Positions 10,880-38,500 of a DNA stretch of 64,000 nt are shown here, in pieces. The position numbers were made by a program, and so were the translations under genes. Positions within the stretch are counted from its first letter, which is position 1; each line of letters opens with the position of its first letter. The DNA lies in NCBI GenBank assembly GCA_930367205.1, contig OV884009.1, positions 120,169,454 to 120,233,453 on the forward strand, given 5' to 3'. The stretch is from Acanthosoma haemorrhoidale (taxonomy: Eukaryota > Arthropoda > Insecta > Hemiptera > Acanthosomatidae). The notes under the pieces are model-generated. The model saw nothing but the letters and a program-made list of their open reading frames with translations. It did no database searches and had not been told where the DNA came from.

Positions 10880-12420
10880 ATAGAAATGCACAAATAAAAG
10901 TGTGAAATATAATATAATGAATACATTTTTCTCTAACTAGCAAGCATCTGCCTGGATAGAGGTGTTGGAATAGGAGGGGGTCTTGAACGTTCGCAAGGAT
11001 GAAGAATGCGGATGTTAGGAGGTAGAAAATTCCTGAGTGTAGTATAGTGAGCAAGGAAGGAAAGATCATGTGCTGCCGTTTTGTGGGCAGGAGTATAAAG
11101 GGCTGAGAGATGAAATACTGTTCTGGTATTTGAACTGCAGAATATTGTAAATATATGGATTGAGTGTTATGAAAATTGATGGTTTGGAAAAAGAATGAAC
11201 TGAGGTATATTGTACACAGTAGGAGGGAAAGAAGAGCTACCCTAACTCGGAGTAGCAATGGGTGACATGCCGTGGAGTCCCAAAGACATATCTAAAAAAG
11301 AAATTTATGATTTGCTTTAACTTGTAGTCCCACTGAGTGTATGGGGGACCATACACCACACACCCATAGTCAAAGTGAGGGAAGAGGAAAAAGTTGAGGT
11401 GTAGGATAGGGGAGCAGTTAGCCAAGAGTGATGGAATAGTTTAAGGGCACATATTGACCTATGGGAATTTTGGGAGATATGTTGGCTCCAGGAAAGGAAT
11501 TGGCCAATGGTTATCTCTATGTTTTTAATGGTGGAGAAGAAAGTGATAGGATGGTCATTAAGAGTTAAAACATTAAAATCAGCAAAGGATCCGAAGAAAA
11601 AACTGGAGTCTATAAGAATCACCTGAGTTTGTGGCGTGTTTAACCTTAGTTTATTCTGGTTTGCCCAGGCACTGATCCAATCTAAGTCTTCCTGAATCTC
11701 TTGGCAAATGCAGCTAAAAAATTGGAGAGGAGGACTGGATAAATAGATTTGGAAGTTGTCAGTGTAAAGTTAATGGGAACAATGAATAGATTTAAGGATA
11801 TTGCTGATGTAGCAACTAAAAAGAAGGGGAGAAATGCTCATTCCCTGGGCCAATAATGATTAATGATGGGGTTAATTAGGGATAGTAACTACTTGTCGCT
11901 TAATCTTGGCAAAAGCAGTAATTAAATTGGAGGGGGGAAGGCTAGATAGATTCAGGAGTCTTTAGTGTAGAGGTGATAGAAACAATGATGAATAGAGTTA
12001 GGAAGATCGTTTATGTATTAACTAAAAATAAGGGGAGAAGTGCTCGTTCCCTGGGCCATGCCTGAGGAATGAGTGAGGGAAGTAGATAGGGGTTAATTAC
12101 TTATGACTGGTTGGAGAGAAATTATTTAAATCAGCAGACTGAGCTATTGGAGAAGGATAATGATTTTAACTTGGAAAGGACTGAGTGTTCTATGGTATCA
12201 AAAGCTTTAGAGAAATCCAGGAGAATTAGGACTGTTAGTATTTGTTGATCAATAGCATCAAAAAGGTTACAAGTGATATTAGCAAGTTGTGTGGAGTAAC
12301 TGAAGCGGAAACCAGATTGGAAAGGATCTTGGGGTTTTGACTGTTCAAGGAAATTGGAGATTTGGGATTGGACTATTCTTTCAAGAGTTTTGATTACTGA
12401 AATTAAATTAATCTTATATT
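10880..12420 (-). pseudogene. LINE (CR1/L2-like) reverse transcriptase, decayed, with internal duplication
   Basis: From ~12400 downward the - strand encodes, with many breaks, reverse transcriptase blocks: QDPFQSGFR, then LDFSKAFDTIEHSVL (palm A), then the GxxQG...SPYF block. Next comes a thumb/C-terminal part with LKLFHHSWL, YGCVVYGPP and RYVFGTPRHVTH (11237-11622), and a tail to ~10880. The palm block around the GPGNEHFSP-like segment is present twice in a row (about 12110-11905 and 11890-11705), whereas the + copy at 9546 has it once. No endonuclease is seen. Inactive. Confidence 0.7.
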
Positions 12421-13550
12421 AAATGATTTTATCAGTTTGAGTGTGGATATTTGTAGATGCTTCTCCATGCTGATGCTGCTGCCGTCCCTCATCTGTTCTT
12501 TATAGTACGTGCTGGCCAGTATCTTAATCTTCTCCAGCGTTTAGTCGCTGAAAGTCTAATCCATAATGTGGAGTGACTTAGGAAATGTGAAAAGGCTACA
12601 TGATGATAGACATGCAGTTAACAGGTGTCGATCTGAACTCAGCTAGCACTTGGAGATACAACCCAGGTCCAAGTCCAGTGAGGCTGGTAGACCCCCTAAC
12701 AATAATCTTACGAGCCAGCATTGCACCGAGTTATCTGCTAAAACCATGGTGCATCACCAAGGTCACCTAAACAAGGGAAGGAAAATTACTGAATAGTGAA
12801 GGCCTTTAAACCAATCAGCCTCACTTCTTTTCTGTTAAGGTTTGGCTTCTTAAAAGCAAGGATAGTAAGCCTTTCATTGCTACTTCCCATTAGTATGCTT
12901 AGCAAATAGGAAAATAATGCTTCATGCTGCAGTTGTAAAAAAGAAAAACCCTTTCATTGCAGGGAATACAACAGCCTAAGGCTCTGATGATAAAGGAGTA
13001 TTTTACAAGAAAAATACATCTACTATTAGAAAGATGGGTTAACCCATCTTAAGTTCAACCTTAACACAGGCAGAATAGGTTACTTTGTTAATCCTTCCCA
13101 TAACCTAGCAGCAGCTGAGAGAGGGAGGAATAACCTTCCCTCCAACATCTTAGAATGGTACATGGCTGGTTCATATAAAAAATCCTTTACATCGTCCAGT
13201 GCTGGAGCATATCTTTCCAATAGAGGAAGATAAGCTACTGTGTTAGACACGTAGGGTTTGTTTAATTATCTACACACAAAAAAAAAAAAAAACAACCAGC
13301 TGCATTAACACATCCTCGGATAGCAAGTAGGTGATAATGACACTAACCTAATATTTAGTAGGGAGAAGCTAGAGAGTCAATAATGTAACCCAGTTTTCCA
13401 ACTTTTTTGGGTCATATTTTTCCAAACAAGAGCCTCTTAGGGAAATTATGCTATATTATGTATTGAAAACCAAGGACATATTTTAAAAATTACTTTATTA
13501 AAAGATATAAACAATATTGGTATACTGCTCAAAGTTTGAATAAGGAATAA
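12421..13550. other. noncoding, repeat-like but unassigned
   Basis: The part at 12430-12800 is more GC-rich than its surroundings and may be a further piece of a mobile element. It has no open frame with motifs and no second copy in the window. An A run lies at ~13278-13292. Confidence 0.35.
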
Positions 13551-13554
13551 ATAT

Positions 13555-14250
13555 TATTAAAAAAATGAATATATTAGTGAAAGGGCTGAGCTTGAAAAAA
13601 ACTAATTTTTCGATATCTGATGTCATATTTGTCATCAGCAATCTTTAATTGCCACTATTGAAAATCTGTTTCTTTCCTTTGTTAGCGACTTACAGATAAT
13701 GCTAAATTCTCTTTTGGCTATATGTGATAATGAAAATGCCATGAAAAACTCTGATACTGCTCATAAAGCCAGATATAATACCTAAATTTGTCTTTGAAGC
13801 AAAATTTTTTTATATCTCAAAGTTAACTCATAATTTGTTGTCATTTCTATCAACTCCTGCAGTGAAGATTCAGCTGTGTAGGTTCGAGAAAAGTTCTTGT
13901 ACCCCCGAACTAGAATGTTCATGCTAAGATCATCATAAAATGTTTAGTACATGCTTGGAAATGCTGGAAAATAGCAGTCTTGTCATCATTTGTATCCACA
14001 GTGGAATGATTTAGAAACTTATAGAATTGTCTTGGACTCTTAATTTTGTTTGTACAAGGCAAGTTTTGACAGGAATGTAGAAATAGTTGCCTTTGCTTTG
14101 ATCAAATTCAAATCATGTTGCAGTTGTAGATTAGTTTCATTTAAGTTATCGTGTAAATTTATATATAAGGTATAAACTTTGTTTATCAAGCTGAAACATA
14201 TACCCACAGACTGGTGTACTGCACATGCTGTGGGTCATTTATGTACTAGT
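13555..14250 (-). pseudogene. hAT transposase C-terminal half, decayed
   Basis: On the - strand, broken frames read HDNLNETNLQLQ, AKATISTFLSKLALYKQN, then ESSLQELIEMTTNYELTLRYK and a C-terminal region with SHIAKREFSIICKSLT. This is the order found in the GTF2IRD2/FAM200-like branch of hAT transposases: the LNxLNLxLQ segment, the F-K-L-LW segment, and the LQ.ELIELQ.N.ELK segment before the dimerisation domain. It is related in layout to the intact copy at 19715-21520 but far more degraded, with many stops. Confidence 0.55.
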
Positions 14251-16335
14251 CAAAAACATACTAAGATCAAAGTTATAATGTTCTAATACCTACCTGATTA
14301 CTTGCTTAAAAGGAATAAATAATTCTAAATTTGTTGAAACATGTGTTCAATAATTTTTAGCCCAAATCAAAGTTTATAACACATTCTTGCGAGTATTGCC
14401 CAGAGGGGTTGCCAGACTACATTTCTGCCGTGGTAGTTGGTTCTTAATGCCCCCTAAATTTTCCTTGGATCAATCAAGTTCACTTTAGATCTCTTCAACA
14501 CGCACTGGTTGGTAGTACCGACCCCGTAGGAAACCACTGGTCTATGATACTCATCACGGTGCCCTCCCAGGTGAACATTCGTTGTTTGCACGAACCAAAC
14601 AGCAGCTGGAAAAATGTAAACCTTACAGCAAGCATTTTGTATCTCAGACCGCATTGTCATAAATGAAGGATCATGGAGGGAGGAAACCTTTATCATACAG
14701 ATCCATAATTTGCTGTGGTAAGATTCCGTTACAAAAACTAAACTCCATTAAATAGAAATTAATCCTTGACTTTGCCAAAAGATAAGGGAGATTCCAGGTG
14801 GAACAGTTGCATGGAGGCATGGGTTTAACATTGAGTCGGACAAAAAGGCTGAAAGACCAACAAATACAAGTACATCGGGAGTTCCCCAATTTGCAGTCTT
14901 TTCTAAGTCAATAAAAATCAAGAGTGGTTATTAACAATTACTGAACATAAATAAATTATTTCGTCTCTCTCTCCTGGTTCCTCCTACCTCAATGGTAGCT
15001 AACCACAGTTACCCCTTTGACGGTTCTAGAAGCTCTAAGGTAGGGTTGTGAATGTCCAGTAAAAATATACCACAGCTCCAACTGCTACTGTGAACTACTG
15101 TACTACTGTGGTACCGGTCCATTGTCAGTGAATAAACTCTTGACCTTTTACTAGTATTACTACTCTTGGTATTACTCGAGATTCATGTTTTTGACAGAAA
15201 AATAGCTAAGGGAGGGACAGTGGCAGAGGCCTTAGTGAAAAGGGACGAGCTCTTAACTGCTTCTGCTACATGGTTGTGACTGACAGAGAAAAGGGTTTAG
15301 CTCTAGCAGTAACAGGGTCACAGTACCGGTATAACATTCAAGAGTGGAGCAGGTCGCAACTGCTATGAACGGGGATTAGGCGACTCGTGTCACTGCTAAA
15401 CCAGTACCGTCACACCCCTAGGTCTGAGTTGTTCCATGATAACGGTTTAAGCTGTGTTGTCATTTATTGAACTTTAAGTAATTATTGACTACCAACTATT
15501 TATTTGTGTCTGAGGTGTAATTATTGTGAGCTCCCTTGTGCTTGTTTGGAAATACATCTTTCTTGTGGTTTATTTTCATTGGCATGCCATATTGTATACA
15601 TAACCAATTAGCAGCTGCATTTATTTTTGCTTTCATTGTAGCTCTGCATATTATTTTTTATTAATTAAAGATGTACTTTTATTTTATCCCCGTGAAGTTT
15701 CTTTCGTTTAATGACATTGCCCATACAATGATAAAATGTAAGCATGTTTATAATTTATTTCTCCTGCTTTTTTATTCGAAAAGTCTTAAATAATATTCTC
15801 AAAATTTATATCATCTGTCAGTTGTTTTTTTAAGGATCGATAAATCATTAGGAGATGTAACTTTATGTGGACAATGCCAATTCCAAATAGAAAAGTGCAT
15901 GTGTAATCACTGATTAAACCTGAAATTGATGACTGCGAGTCATGCCGCATTTTTTTTTAATTGCATACTTATTATAATTATCGATTCTGTTGATTACATT
16001 ATCATATATTTTAGACAAAAATAAAAAAAAATGCTGCCTGGTACGAATCTTTCCCCCTTTTCATTTAGTCTAATCTAAGACAAGTGAGGCATGAGAGTTG
16101 TGATGCAAACAACTTATGATGGCCAAGACACGGGCGATTACATATCTTATATGTTCCATGACTTTACACGGAACACATCTGAAATGTTGCCCTTTTCCCT
16201 TGTCTTATAAAATAAGATATCTCTCAGTTATGACCCATATCTTATTATGGTATTATATCTTATCATTAGTTTTCTTGCTTACCTTTCATCATTTTTATTT
16301 TATGTAGATTTATATACTTAGTTATTTTTTATATC
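14251..16335. other. noncoding stretch, nothing assigned
   Basis: Contains - strand open frames of 72-80 codons around 14454-14889 without recognisable motifs, and a moderately GC-rich segment at 15000-15430 with short CTACTGTG-type repeats. No support for a gene. Confidence 0.4.
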
Positions 16336-16359
16336 AAAATGGCCATCTACCAGTTTTGT

Positions 16360-16730
16360 CCTACAGAAGTGGGTATTCGAGGCAGGAATGTAGGAAGCAG
16401 AGATGAAGTTCCTCTGAAGAGTTATTGGGAAAACAAGATTGAACATAATCAGGAACACTAGAATATGGGAGGAGGTAAATCAGGAACCCTTCCAAGACCT
16501 AATAAATATGAGAGCAATAAAATGGTTAGGAGAAGTCCATAGAATGCCAGTGAACAGGATCCCAAAGATTGTAGTGGAATCAAGGACTAAAGTAGAGCAA
16601 TCCCAAAAAAATAGTGGCGCTGGATCATGTGGAAGATGTATCTAGAGCAAAGGGAATAAAGCATATCAGAGAGCTGAAATAATTGGCAGAGTACAGACAC
16701 ATGTAGAGAAAGTATCTGTAGGTTCCTAAC
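16360..16730 (+). pseudogene. LINE ORF2 C-terminal fragment
   Basis: The + strand reads IRNTRIWEEVNQEPFQDL, then AIKWLGEVHRMPVNRIPK, then, after a frame change, DHVEDVSRAKGIKHIRELK. The order WLGHVxRM..NRLP...R is the typical C-terminal end of endonuclease-reverse transcriptase LINE proteins commonly seen in insect genomes. The catalytic domain is absent. At least one frameshift (near 16600) and two stops are present. Confidence 0.6.
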
Positions 16731-16739
16731 CCTACCCCA

Positions 16740-18240
16740 TAAGGTACCAAGCGGATTACTTAAGAAGTTATTTTCTTACATCATTGTGTATTTTGGCATC
16801 TTTTTTACAATATATACTTCATCTTAATGGCATGACAGGCGCAAGAAGCAGTTTTTGACCAGGTTCTTTTTTTCTTTTCCTGTTTCCTAGTCAGTTGGTA
16901 ATCTGATCTCCATCAGGTCCCCCAGAGATGATGTATTTCTAACTTTCTTTTGGTCTTCCATGAGGCAGTTATAGTTTTCTTTTTTACCTTGTATTGTCTA
17001 TTTTGATGTCATACATTATTCATTTGAGTAGGGTGTATCTTGACTGCTGCTGAGAATTGGTACTTGCTTTAAGGTAATTCACATTTATCTAAGAATAGCA
17101 AACCATGACTTCGAATTTAGTTTAATGTGGATTTATCTGTTAGTAATCAGTTATGATTGACAAAAGAAAGATTCCTTCAAAAATATATAAGATCATCATA
17201 AAGGAATATAATATAACCTTCCAACCTAATCCTCCCTCCCCTCTGAAACTCAACACTACTGTGAATCATTTTAATACCTTAAAAGTTTTATAAACAAAAT
17301 TCAGCCCCATGTTTTTAAACCAACGAAAAGATCAAAGAAAAAGAGGTATATTTGAGAGTGAGGTACATAAACTGAAAGATGTACCCGTTACTATTTTATT
17401 AATCATAACAATCTTATAACTTCATTAAAAATATCAAGAATTGAATCATGAATAAACAATAAATACAGACTAGAAAAATCTATTTTATTCTTTCAGATTT
17501 AAGATTTAAAATTAATGTTTATTCATATAAACTACATTCACACATTATCGCTCAAACAGTATTAGTATTTAACATCTTTATTTGTCATTTTTATACTAAA
17601 ACTAAAATAAAAACCTAAAAATTCTATTATGTTTTTACTACCCGAAGAACTTAGTATTTTAACAAAAATTAATGAAACCAAATAATGAATCTAAAGCTGG
17701 CTTAGATTATTTTTTCAGCTTATATTCTTTGCCGAGGAGACGACATTACAATATACTAAAAATCCATAAATTATAATATATAAGGAAAATATAATCTTTT
17801 ATAATACTCTTCAGAATAGCACTTTATTTAATGAGTGCAATGACATTTTTAATTATAATTCAGTATTACATATCAGTCTATTTATCAACAATATTTTTAA
17901 GAGTAAGAAAATGACCAAGATTTAGACAAATAAATCTTTACAAATAAATACAGTAAAAAAAAGTTTAAATATGTAATATTCTTTATAAAAAATCTAACAA
18001 CATTAAAACTAAAAAAAAAAAGTAAATATATGTTTAACACAGTTTTAATATAAAGTGACAAGTACAGGAGCACAGTCTGGTTTTTAAAGCATATTGATAA
18101 TACAATTTATTCAAAGAGTAAGCTAAAAAACATATACATATTAAACTAAATGTGTATCAGCTGTTTGTGGAGAATGTAAGAAATGAAATAATTCAGTTAA
18201 CATGTATATTTAATGAAGAAAAAGTTTGTTTCAAAGTGAC
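16740..18240. other. Rab2 3' flank / 3'UTR region
   Basis: Very AT-rich. On the - strand this follows the Rab2 stop codon and presumably holds its 3'UTR. Several AATAAA signals occur on that strand (for example complementing ~18105, ~17823, ~17575 and ~17394), so the cleavage site cannot be chosen from sequence. Confidence 0.4.
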
Positions 18241-32794
<14,554 letters not shown>

Positions 32795-35455
32795 TTTAAT
32801 AAATGTTGTCACTGCTCACAAATGTTTCTACAGGTTATATATAATACATGTACAAATTAAAACTCGTAACACAAACAATAATCTTGTTGACAACTATGAG
32901 ACTAACTGATACCTTGTCATTACCAATGTTACCAAAAATGATAACTTGAAATATTATTTGAAAATACAAATTTTGTTTTAATAATGTTGAATCACCATTT
33001 GATAAAACCACATTTAAATATCAAATAAATAAAATAACTAATTATTCAATAGATAACAGTTGAAAATATCAATCTGATTTGATGAGGGGGCTCATACGGT
33101 GCACTATAAAAATTTTTCCTTCTCTAATATCAACATTCACACTCAGAACATAAATATGTGAAAATGATGCAGATATTCAATGTATAAAACTTAAAATGAA
33201 ATAATGTTTTCTTTCATAAGTTAATACATTTGACTAGTTTTGCTATCCGTGAAAACATGAAATACCGAAGGAACAAAAAATTTTACTTAAGGTTTGATCA
33301 ATCTGAAAGGTTCAAATTGAACATTAATAATTTTTAAACTAGTTTTATCCATTGACTTTTCGTTTTGCAAAATCAGTTATGCATGATAAATTTTTTTTTT
33401 TTCAATTGTTGAACAAAATCTTTTTAAGTTATTAAGTTGCCAGAAGCCAGAATTTCTCTCAAGAGAACTATAGCGAAAATAAAATATACACTTATTTACA
33501 AGTAGGAAAAGGTCAGAAAAACTGATGAAAGCAAGACCCACAAGAATCCCCCCTTGAAAGAGACCTAGGAAAACTACCTGGGTCATATTGTAAACCGTGG
33601 ACTAAAAAGAGGAAAAAGCATCAAGGAGATGAAAGTACTCACAATGGAAAGATATGACTGGCTACGTAAGAACGCTGAAAGGGACCAAGGGTTATGAAAA
33701 ACCAGAAGAGAAGTGTAGTGACCAACAGCTTACTACTGGCTCACAGCAAGTAATGGAGGGGGGCTAGCCTGATCAAGCCTGTTAATCCCCGAAACCCGCT
33801 AGTTACTAAGCATCGGAAGAAATCCCCGAAACTTCAACACTGGCTCCAGAAAAAAAACAGGAAGGTTGGTGGAAAGTTTACAGAAAAAGAAATTAGACAA
33901 AATAAACTGAAAACAGAATTACAAAACCATTGGAGACAGCGAAAATACAATAAAGGGGTAGACATTTTCGAAGAATCAATGAAAGAAGAGACCATCTATG
34001 AGAATAAATGTATGCAGAAACCGTTTTTTAAGGCCCGAAAAATAAAAATATTCTCTTAGGAGCTTCTGGGTCTCTGATGTCTAACTAAACGATTAGAAAC
34101 CGATTGGGAGAGGTAGGTTTGCTCCCAACTTGACCCCACACCACAAAAGGGGAACGCTGTTGCTCGGTATTTTTTAAGGGTTTCTTGAGTTAGTAAATCG
34201 GAGTTGAATTTCCGCTAACCTTTCAAGTTCATACCAGGGGACGTCTCACACATTTTAGATCCTAGGGTAGAGTCAGGTCAGCATTTGGTCAGGTGAGTAA
34301 ATACTAGGGTCAGATGCCTTGTTATGCCTTTGCTCATTTTGGTTACAACGAATAAGTCTTGATTAGGAATACGCTCAGGGTTGAATGTTAGGGGTTGGTT
34401 GAGTTATTTCACTTTACTTTGAGTACCTAACTGTTTATACACCATGTGGTCGATGCCTCTTCACAACGATGCGTTCGATCTGCTCCGGTCTCGTTTGTTA
34501 CGCGAATGAAGGACTCTTTATTACGAAGATACATGAGTAAGAAGAAATGTTGAGGTACAAATCCTTTACAAACTAATATCCTCATAACCCTGTTACCTTT
34601 CTTGCTATATATACGTGTTTGTTTTCTGCAGTTATAAACATCAGATGTTTTATCCATACAGCCCACTTTAGCTCTACCATGCTATCTAAATTTCTCATTT
34701 ATAGATTCAGTTTGTTTCATGTTATGCGATCTATGTTGTACGCTGTTTGTTTAAAGTCGTGAGTGTCACGGTTCAATGTAGTTATTGTCGTTTTTATCTT
34801 GTATATATTTTGAATTCGCGTTGCTCCGCACGCGTAACACTTCCTGATTGAGTTTCGAGCAAATATCTCGAAACTCAACAAGGTATCTTTTTTTTCTTGG
34901 TTTAAATTATTTTTTTCTAGGTATTTTGCTACCAAATGATTAGCTCCTTATTTGAAACGGGACTTGGTTTCTGAAGAGATTAGAAGTTTGTTTGTAAATT
35001 AGGAGAAATGAATTTCGAGAAACAATTAGATTCTATTGCTACCAATTGTAAAAAAACAAAAAGGCAATTTAATTGAAATCGCTTTCCTCACTAATTAAAA
35101 ATGTTGATGAAAAATACGTACAAATGTAATTTAACCTATAAATATGAACAATTGGAAATTGGTTTAAAGTACTTCGAAACTCCATAAAACATTGATGGAA
35201 AGTTGTTAAATGAGAATAATTTGTTTAGAAAAACAAACGTAAGTAGAAATAAATCTGGACCCTGGTTTTAAATAATGAGAGTTGATTACATGATTGTGGG
35301 CAATATATATTACGAAGTACCAAAGGTCATTTGACACCAGCACAGTGTCAGTATTTTAAACTGTCTTGTTGCTGTCACAGATGTGCAATGGTGGTTCAGT
35401 AGAAGTACTCGTTAACGACTGACCGAGAAGTGCGGTGCGGTGGTTGCTACAACAG
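32795..35455. promoter_or_regulatory. shared upstream region of divergent Rab2 and BBS4
   Basis: The 2.7 kb between the Rab2 start codon (-) and the BBS4 start codon (+) must hold both 5'UTRs and promoters. I see no convincing TATA box in the right place for either. A segment at 33590-34060 has short coding-like stretches (RGLKRGKSIKEMKVL) of unknown origin, and 34080-34420 looks like repeat DNA. GC content rises just before BBS4 (35420-35560), suggesting its promoter lies there. Confidence 0.4.
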
Positions 35456-35494
35456 ATGTCTTTAGTAACGGAATCAGTATTCAATCAACGATGA
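35456..35494 (+). promoter_or_regulatory. upstream ORF overlapping the BBS4 start codon
   Basis: ATG TCT ... CGA TGA encodes 12 residues. Its stop TGA (35492-35494) overlaps the proposed BBS4 ATG (35491-35493) as ATGA. If the transcript starts upstream of 35456, ribosomes would meet this ORF first, which usually lowers translation of the main frame or makes it depend on reinitiation. Confidence 0.5.
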
Positions 35495-35551
35495 ATGGAA
35501 TTGTTGCAACAGCTGACGCCGCCCCATCTCGCCCACGCATATCGATCAAAG
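35491..35551 (+). CDS. BBS4: BBS4 exon 1 (coding part)
   Basis: ATG at 35491, 20 codons plus one base, donor AAAG|GTTTTC (weaker than consensus). The encoded head is Ala/Pro/Arg-rich and unlike the rest of the protein, as is usual for the BBS4 N-terminus. An alternative is that the true first exon lies further upstream. Confidence 0.6.
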
Positions 35552-38500
35552 GTTTTCTTTTTTTACATATAACATATATTATTTAATTCATTTTATTATT
35601 ATGTCACTCCGTGAAGATGTTAAAGTTAATATATGTATATTAAAACGTTCGTATGTTGTGTTCGTTTACTTTCACATGGCCATCAATTGTTTTGTTTTTA
35701 TTTCCAGAAGCAATTTCAATCGAATCGAACAATTGGCTCATACACATGCGCTTCGTACGAAAGGAGTTTGAAATATGTAAACTGACAATTGAAGAAGATT
35801 TGGTAAAAAATAAAGGATGCAACGAATATTCAAACTACGTTTTGGTATGCTACATATCCTATTTTTGTGTTTCAAATTAATGTCATTAACTTCTAGAGTT
35901 ATTCAAACTTTATGAAATATTTACTGAACCCGAAGGGAGAGGCTTTACTTCTATTCAATTATATTTCGTCTGTCTGACAGTTTGATGGTATATTCTGCAA
36001 CAACTCGAAATATGCTAATTAGCTATTGATTAAAATAAAATAATGGGGAGCATGGGATACAATTAAATGAGAAAACAATCAAACCAATTACTCAAGCTTT
36101 TTATAGATACCTACAAATTCATTTCATAAGCTGTTTAATAATATATATTTTTTTAGTTTAGCTAAGCGTCAATAAATCGCTTGCGGTTAGTACGTACGGC
36201 TAGTAAATTGCCTATATTTCGACAAGCATTAGCTGCTATGTATCGATAATAGGAAAATTCGATAGGTCTCAAATTGTTTGTTTTTAAATTATATACAACT
36301 TTTAACATAAAAGATTTTCGGAAGTCAACCGTTTCTGACGAACGCTTCAGAAAATGCTACGAAAGTTAACAAATAGAGAAATTTTAGTCTCTTGATTATA
36401 TTGACGGGGCCAAAGAGCGTTTTACAAACCCAATAAATTATAGAGAGAGTTTTGTGTAATTATTAGTACCCAATTTAGTTGGAGTAACTTGCATACGTGA
36501 AAGTGTAAATGTCAATGTGTACCTTCTTATATCCCATACTTGTCAACCTTTCTCCTAAATAAACACGATTGGTGCCAAGTAGTTCCCGTCATAATTTTCA
36601 AAAAGTATTACTACATTATAGTATTTACCACTTATCATAAAAGTGAACCGATATTTTGGACGAGTTGTTAAAAGAATCCACTTTTAAGTCGTCAAAAATA
36701 AGTAATAAACTAAACCTTCTAATTCACGAGTTTAATCACGAGTCATAGAAAATTTTTTTGACTCTAAAATTCAATCCATTCATTATTGAGCGATGGTTAG
36801 CTAAGTACGTAACGAAGAAAAATAAGAAATTTATATTTACTTAGGTACATAATTAATTTTCTTGAGAGAGGTAGTTAAGATTTTTAAACATTTATTAGCT
36901 GGTGCTTAAATTGCTACCGTGTTATTGCATGCATTTACGTAACTTGATAAAGAAGGGGGATTTTTTTCGGCAGGAGCAGTTGTGATTTTTAGCAGCAAAC
37001 TTTGTGGCTTTGTCATTTTCTGAGGAATGTACACTATTTTATTTGGGTGGATCTAGGGACCCCAAAACCCCGTGTCAGGGGTGGGTCTGCCAAAAGGGGC
37101 ACTGAAAGGGAGTATTGAAGTAGAAGAAAGTTTAGTACATTATACTAGCAAATGGAAGTAAAAGTTACAATAATCAGTAATTTTGTTGTTTTCATTCTAA
37201 ACCAATTAAGGACCTACAGAGGCGTGAACACGACGCACGAGGATTTGACTCAAAAAGTAATTAGGAATGACATTATAAGCCAAGTGCTTAGATAAAGGCC
37301 TACTAGGAGAACCTGCGAGAGCGAGAGCAAAGATTTCAGGAAAGAAAGAAAAATAATGTTGTGTCGCTATGGTGCGTGTGCGTGTGTGTGTGTGTGGAGA
37401 ATTGGCGCTATATGCAGGTTATGGTAAATCTGCGACCGATACAGCTACCAGTCGGCACAACGGTAGTCGTATCTCGTGGGGCGAGGGGTCACAACTTTAC
37501 CACCCACAGCGTACAGCACTGGCCTGTGGTCAGACGTAATAAAGTTGATGGTGGTGCCACTGGTGATACGTTGGGGGTGTCTAGTCAGAAGTAAGTCAAT
37601 TGTCTAGGTGGCCTGCGGGTTACCTCTCAGTCGAAAAGTAAAAGTCTGGGGTTAAACGACCGTAAACGGAGTTCTCACCAGAAATCTCCCAGCCATGTTT
37701 GTTGCGGTATTATACCACATCGTGTGTCTTGCATTGAGATCTCCTACCACCCAGTGGTTAGACCTCTGCGCACATACGTTAAGCAGGGCTGAGTACTCCT
37801 GGAGAGACGCGTGCGGTCTCCTATATAGAGTGGTAAGGTAAATGGGTTTCCTCAAATTTACCTTTAATGTTAGGTGGTGAAGCCTGGGATCACTTGTAGT
37901 CAGTGGTGAAGCCACTTCCTTCCAATTAATACCATGGCGTATAGCGACAAGAACACCACCGTAACCGGTGGCCCTTTCAATGGCAATAGAATAACCTTTT
38001 ATGTGGATCGATTGTGTAGACACCCTCGTGTCTGTCAATACCACAATATCTGGTTGGTAGAGTGCTATTAACACTTCTACCTCTTCTATTTTGGCCATGA
38101 GACCATCACAGTTAAAATTTAGTACATGGTGACTCACCATTTATGTTGATTACCAGATATAATAAATAGCCATAAACATTTGGCTGCATAAATCTACGAC
38201 GACGGTTACCTATTTCGGGCCACATTCAAGATCTTGGCGCTGGTCGTTAATCAGGAACGTTAGTCTAAGGTATAGACGGGGGTTCACATGCTTACTGTGC
38301 ATTGATGGATGTCTGCTGTCGGTCGTGGCGTCTTCCATACAGTCCGGGATCCTAGTCGACGAGGTGCAGGCACCGGTGTCTTCCGTGCGGTCCGTGAATC
38401 GTCTGTACAGTGGGCGCTCCCCGGCGTTGGTAGTTGGTGGAGGAGCAGGTCTCATCGGTGGGTCGTCCTGGCGTCCCTTCTTCTGCTGTGGCTGCTGCCT

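Noticed and set aside
10688..10891. Small hydrophobic protein on the - strand
   Set aside because: Phe/Tyr-rich frame from AT-rich LINE 3' sequence and an A/T run; no start context or homology.
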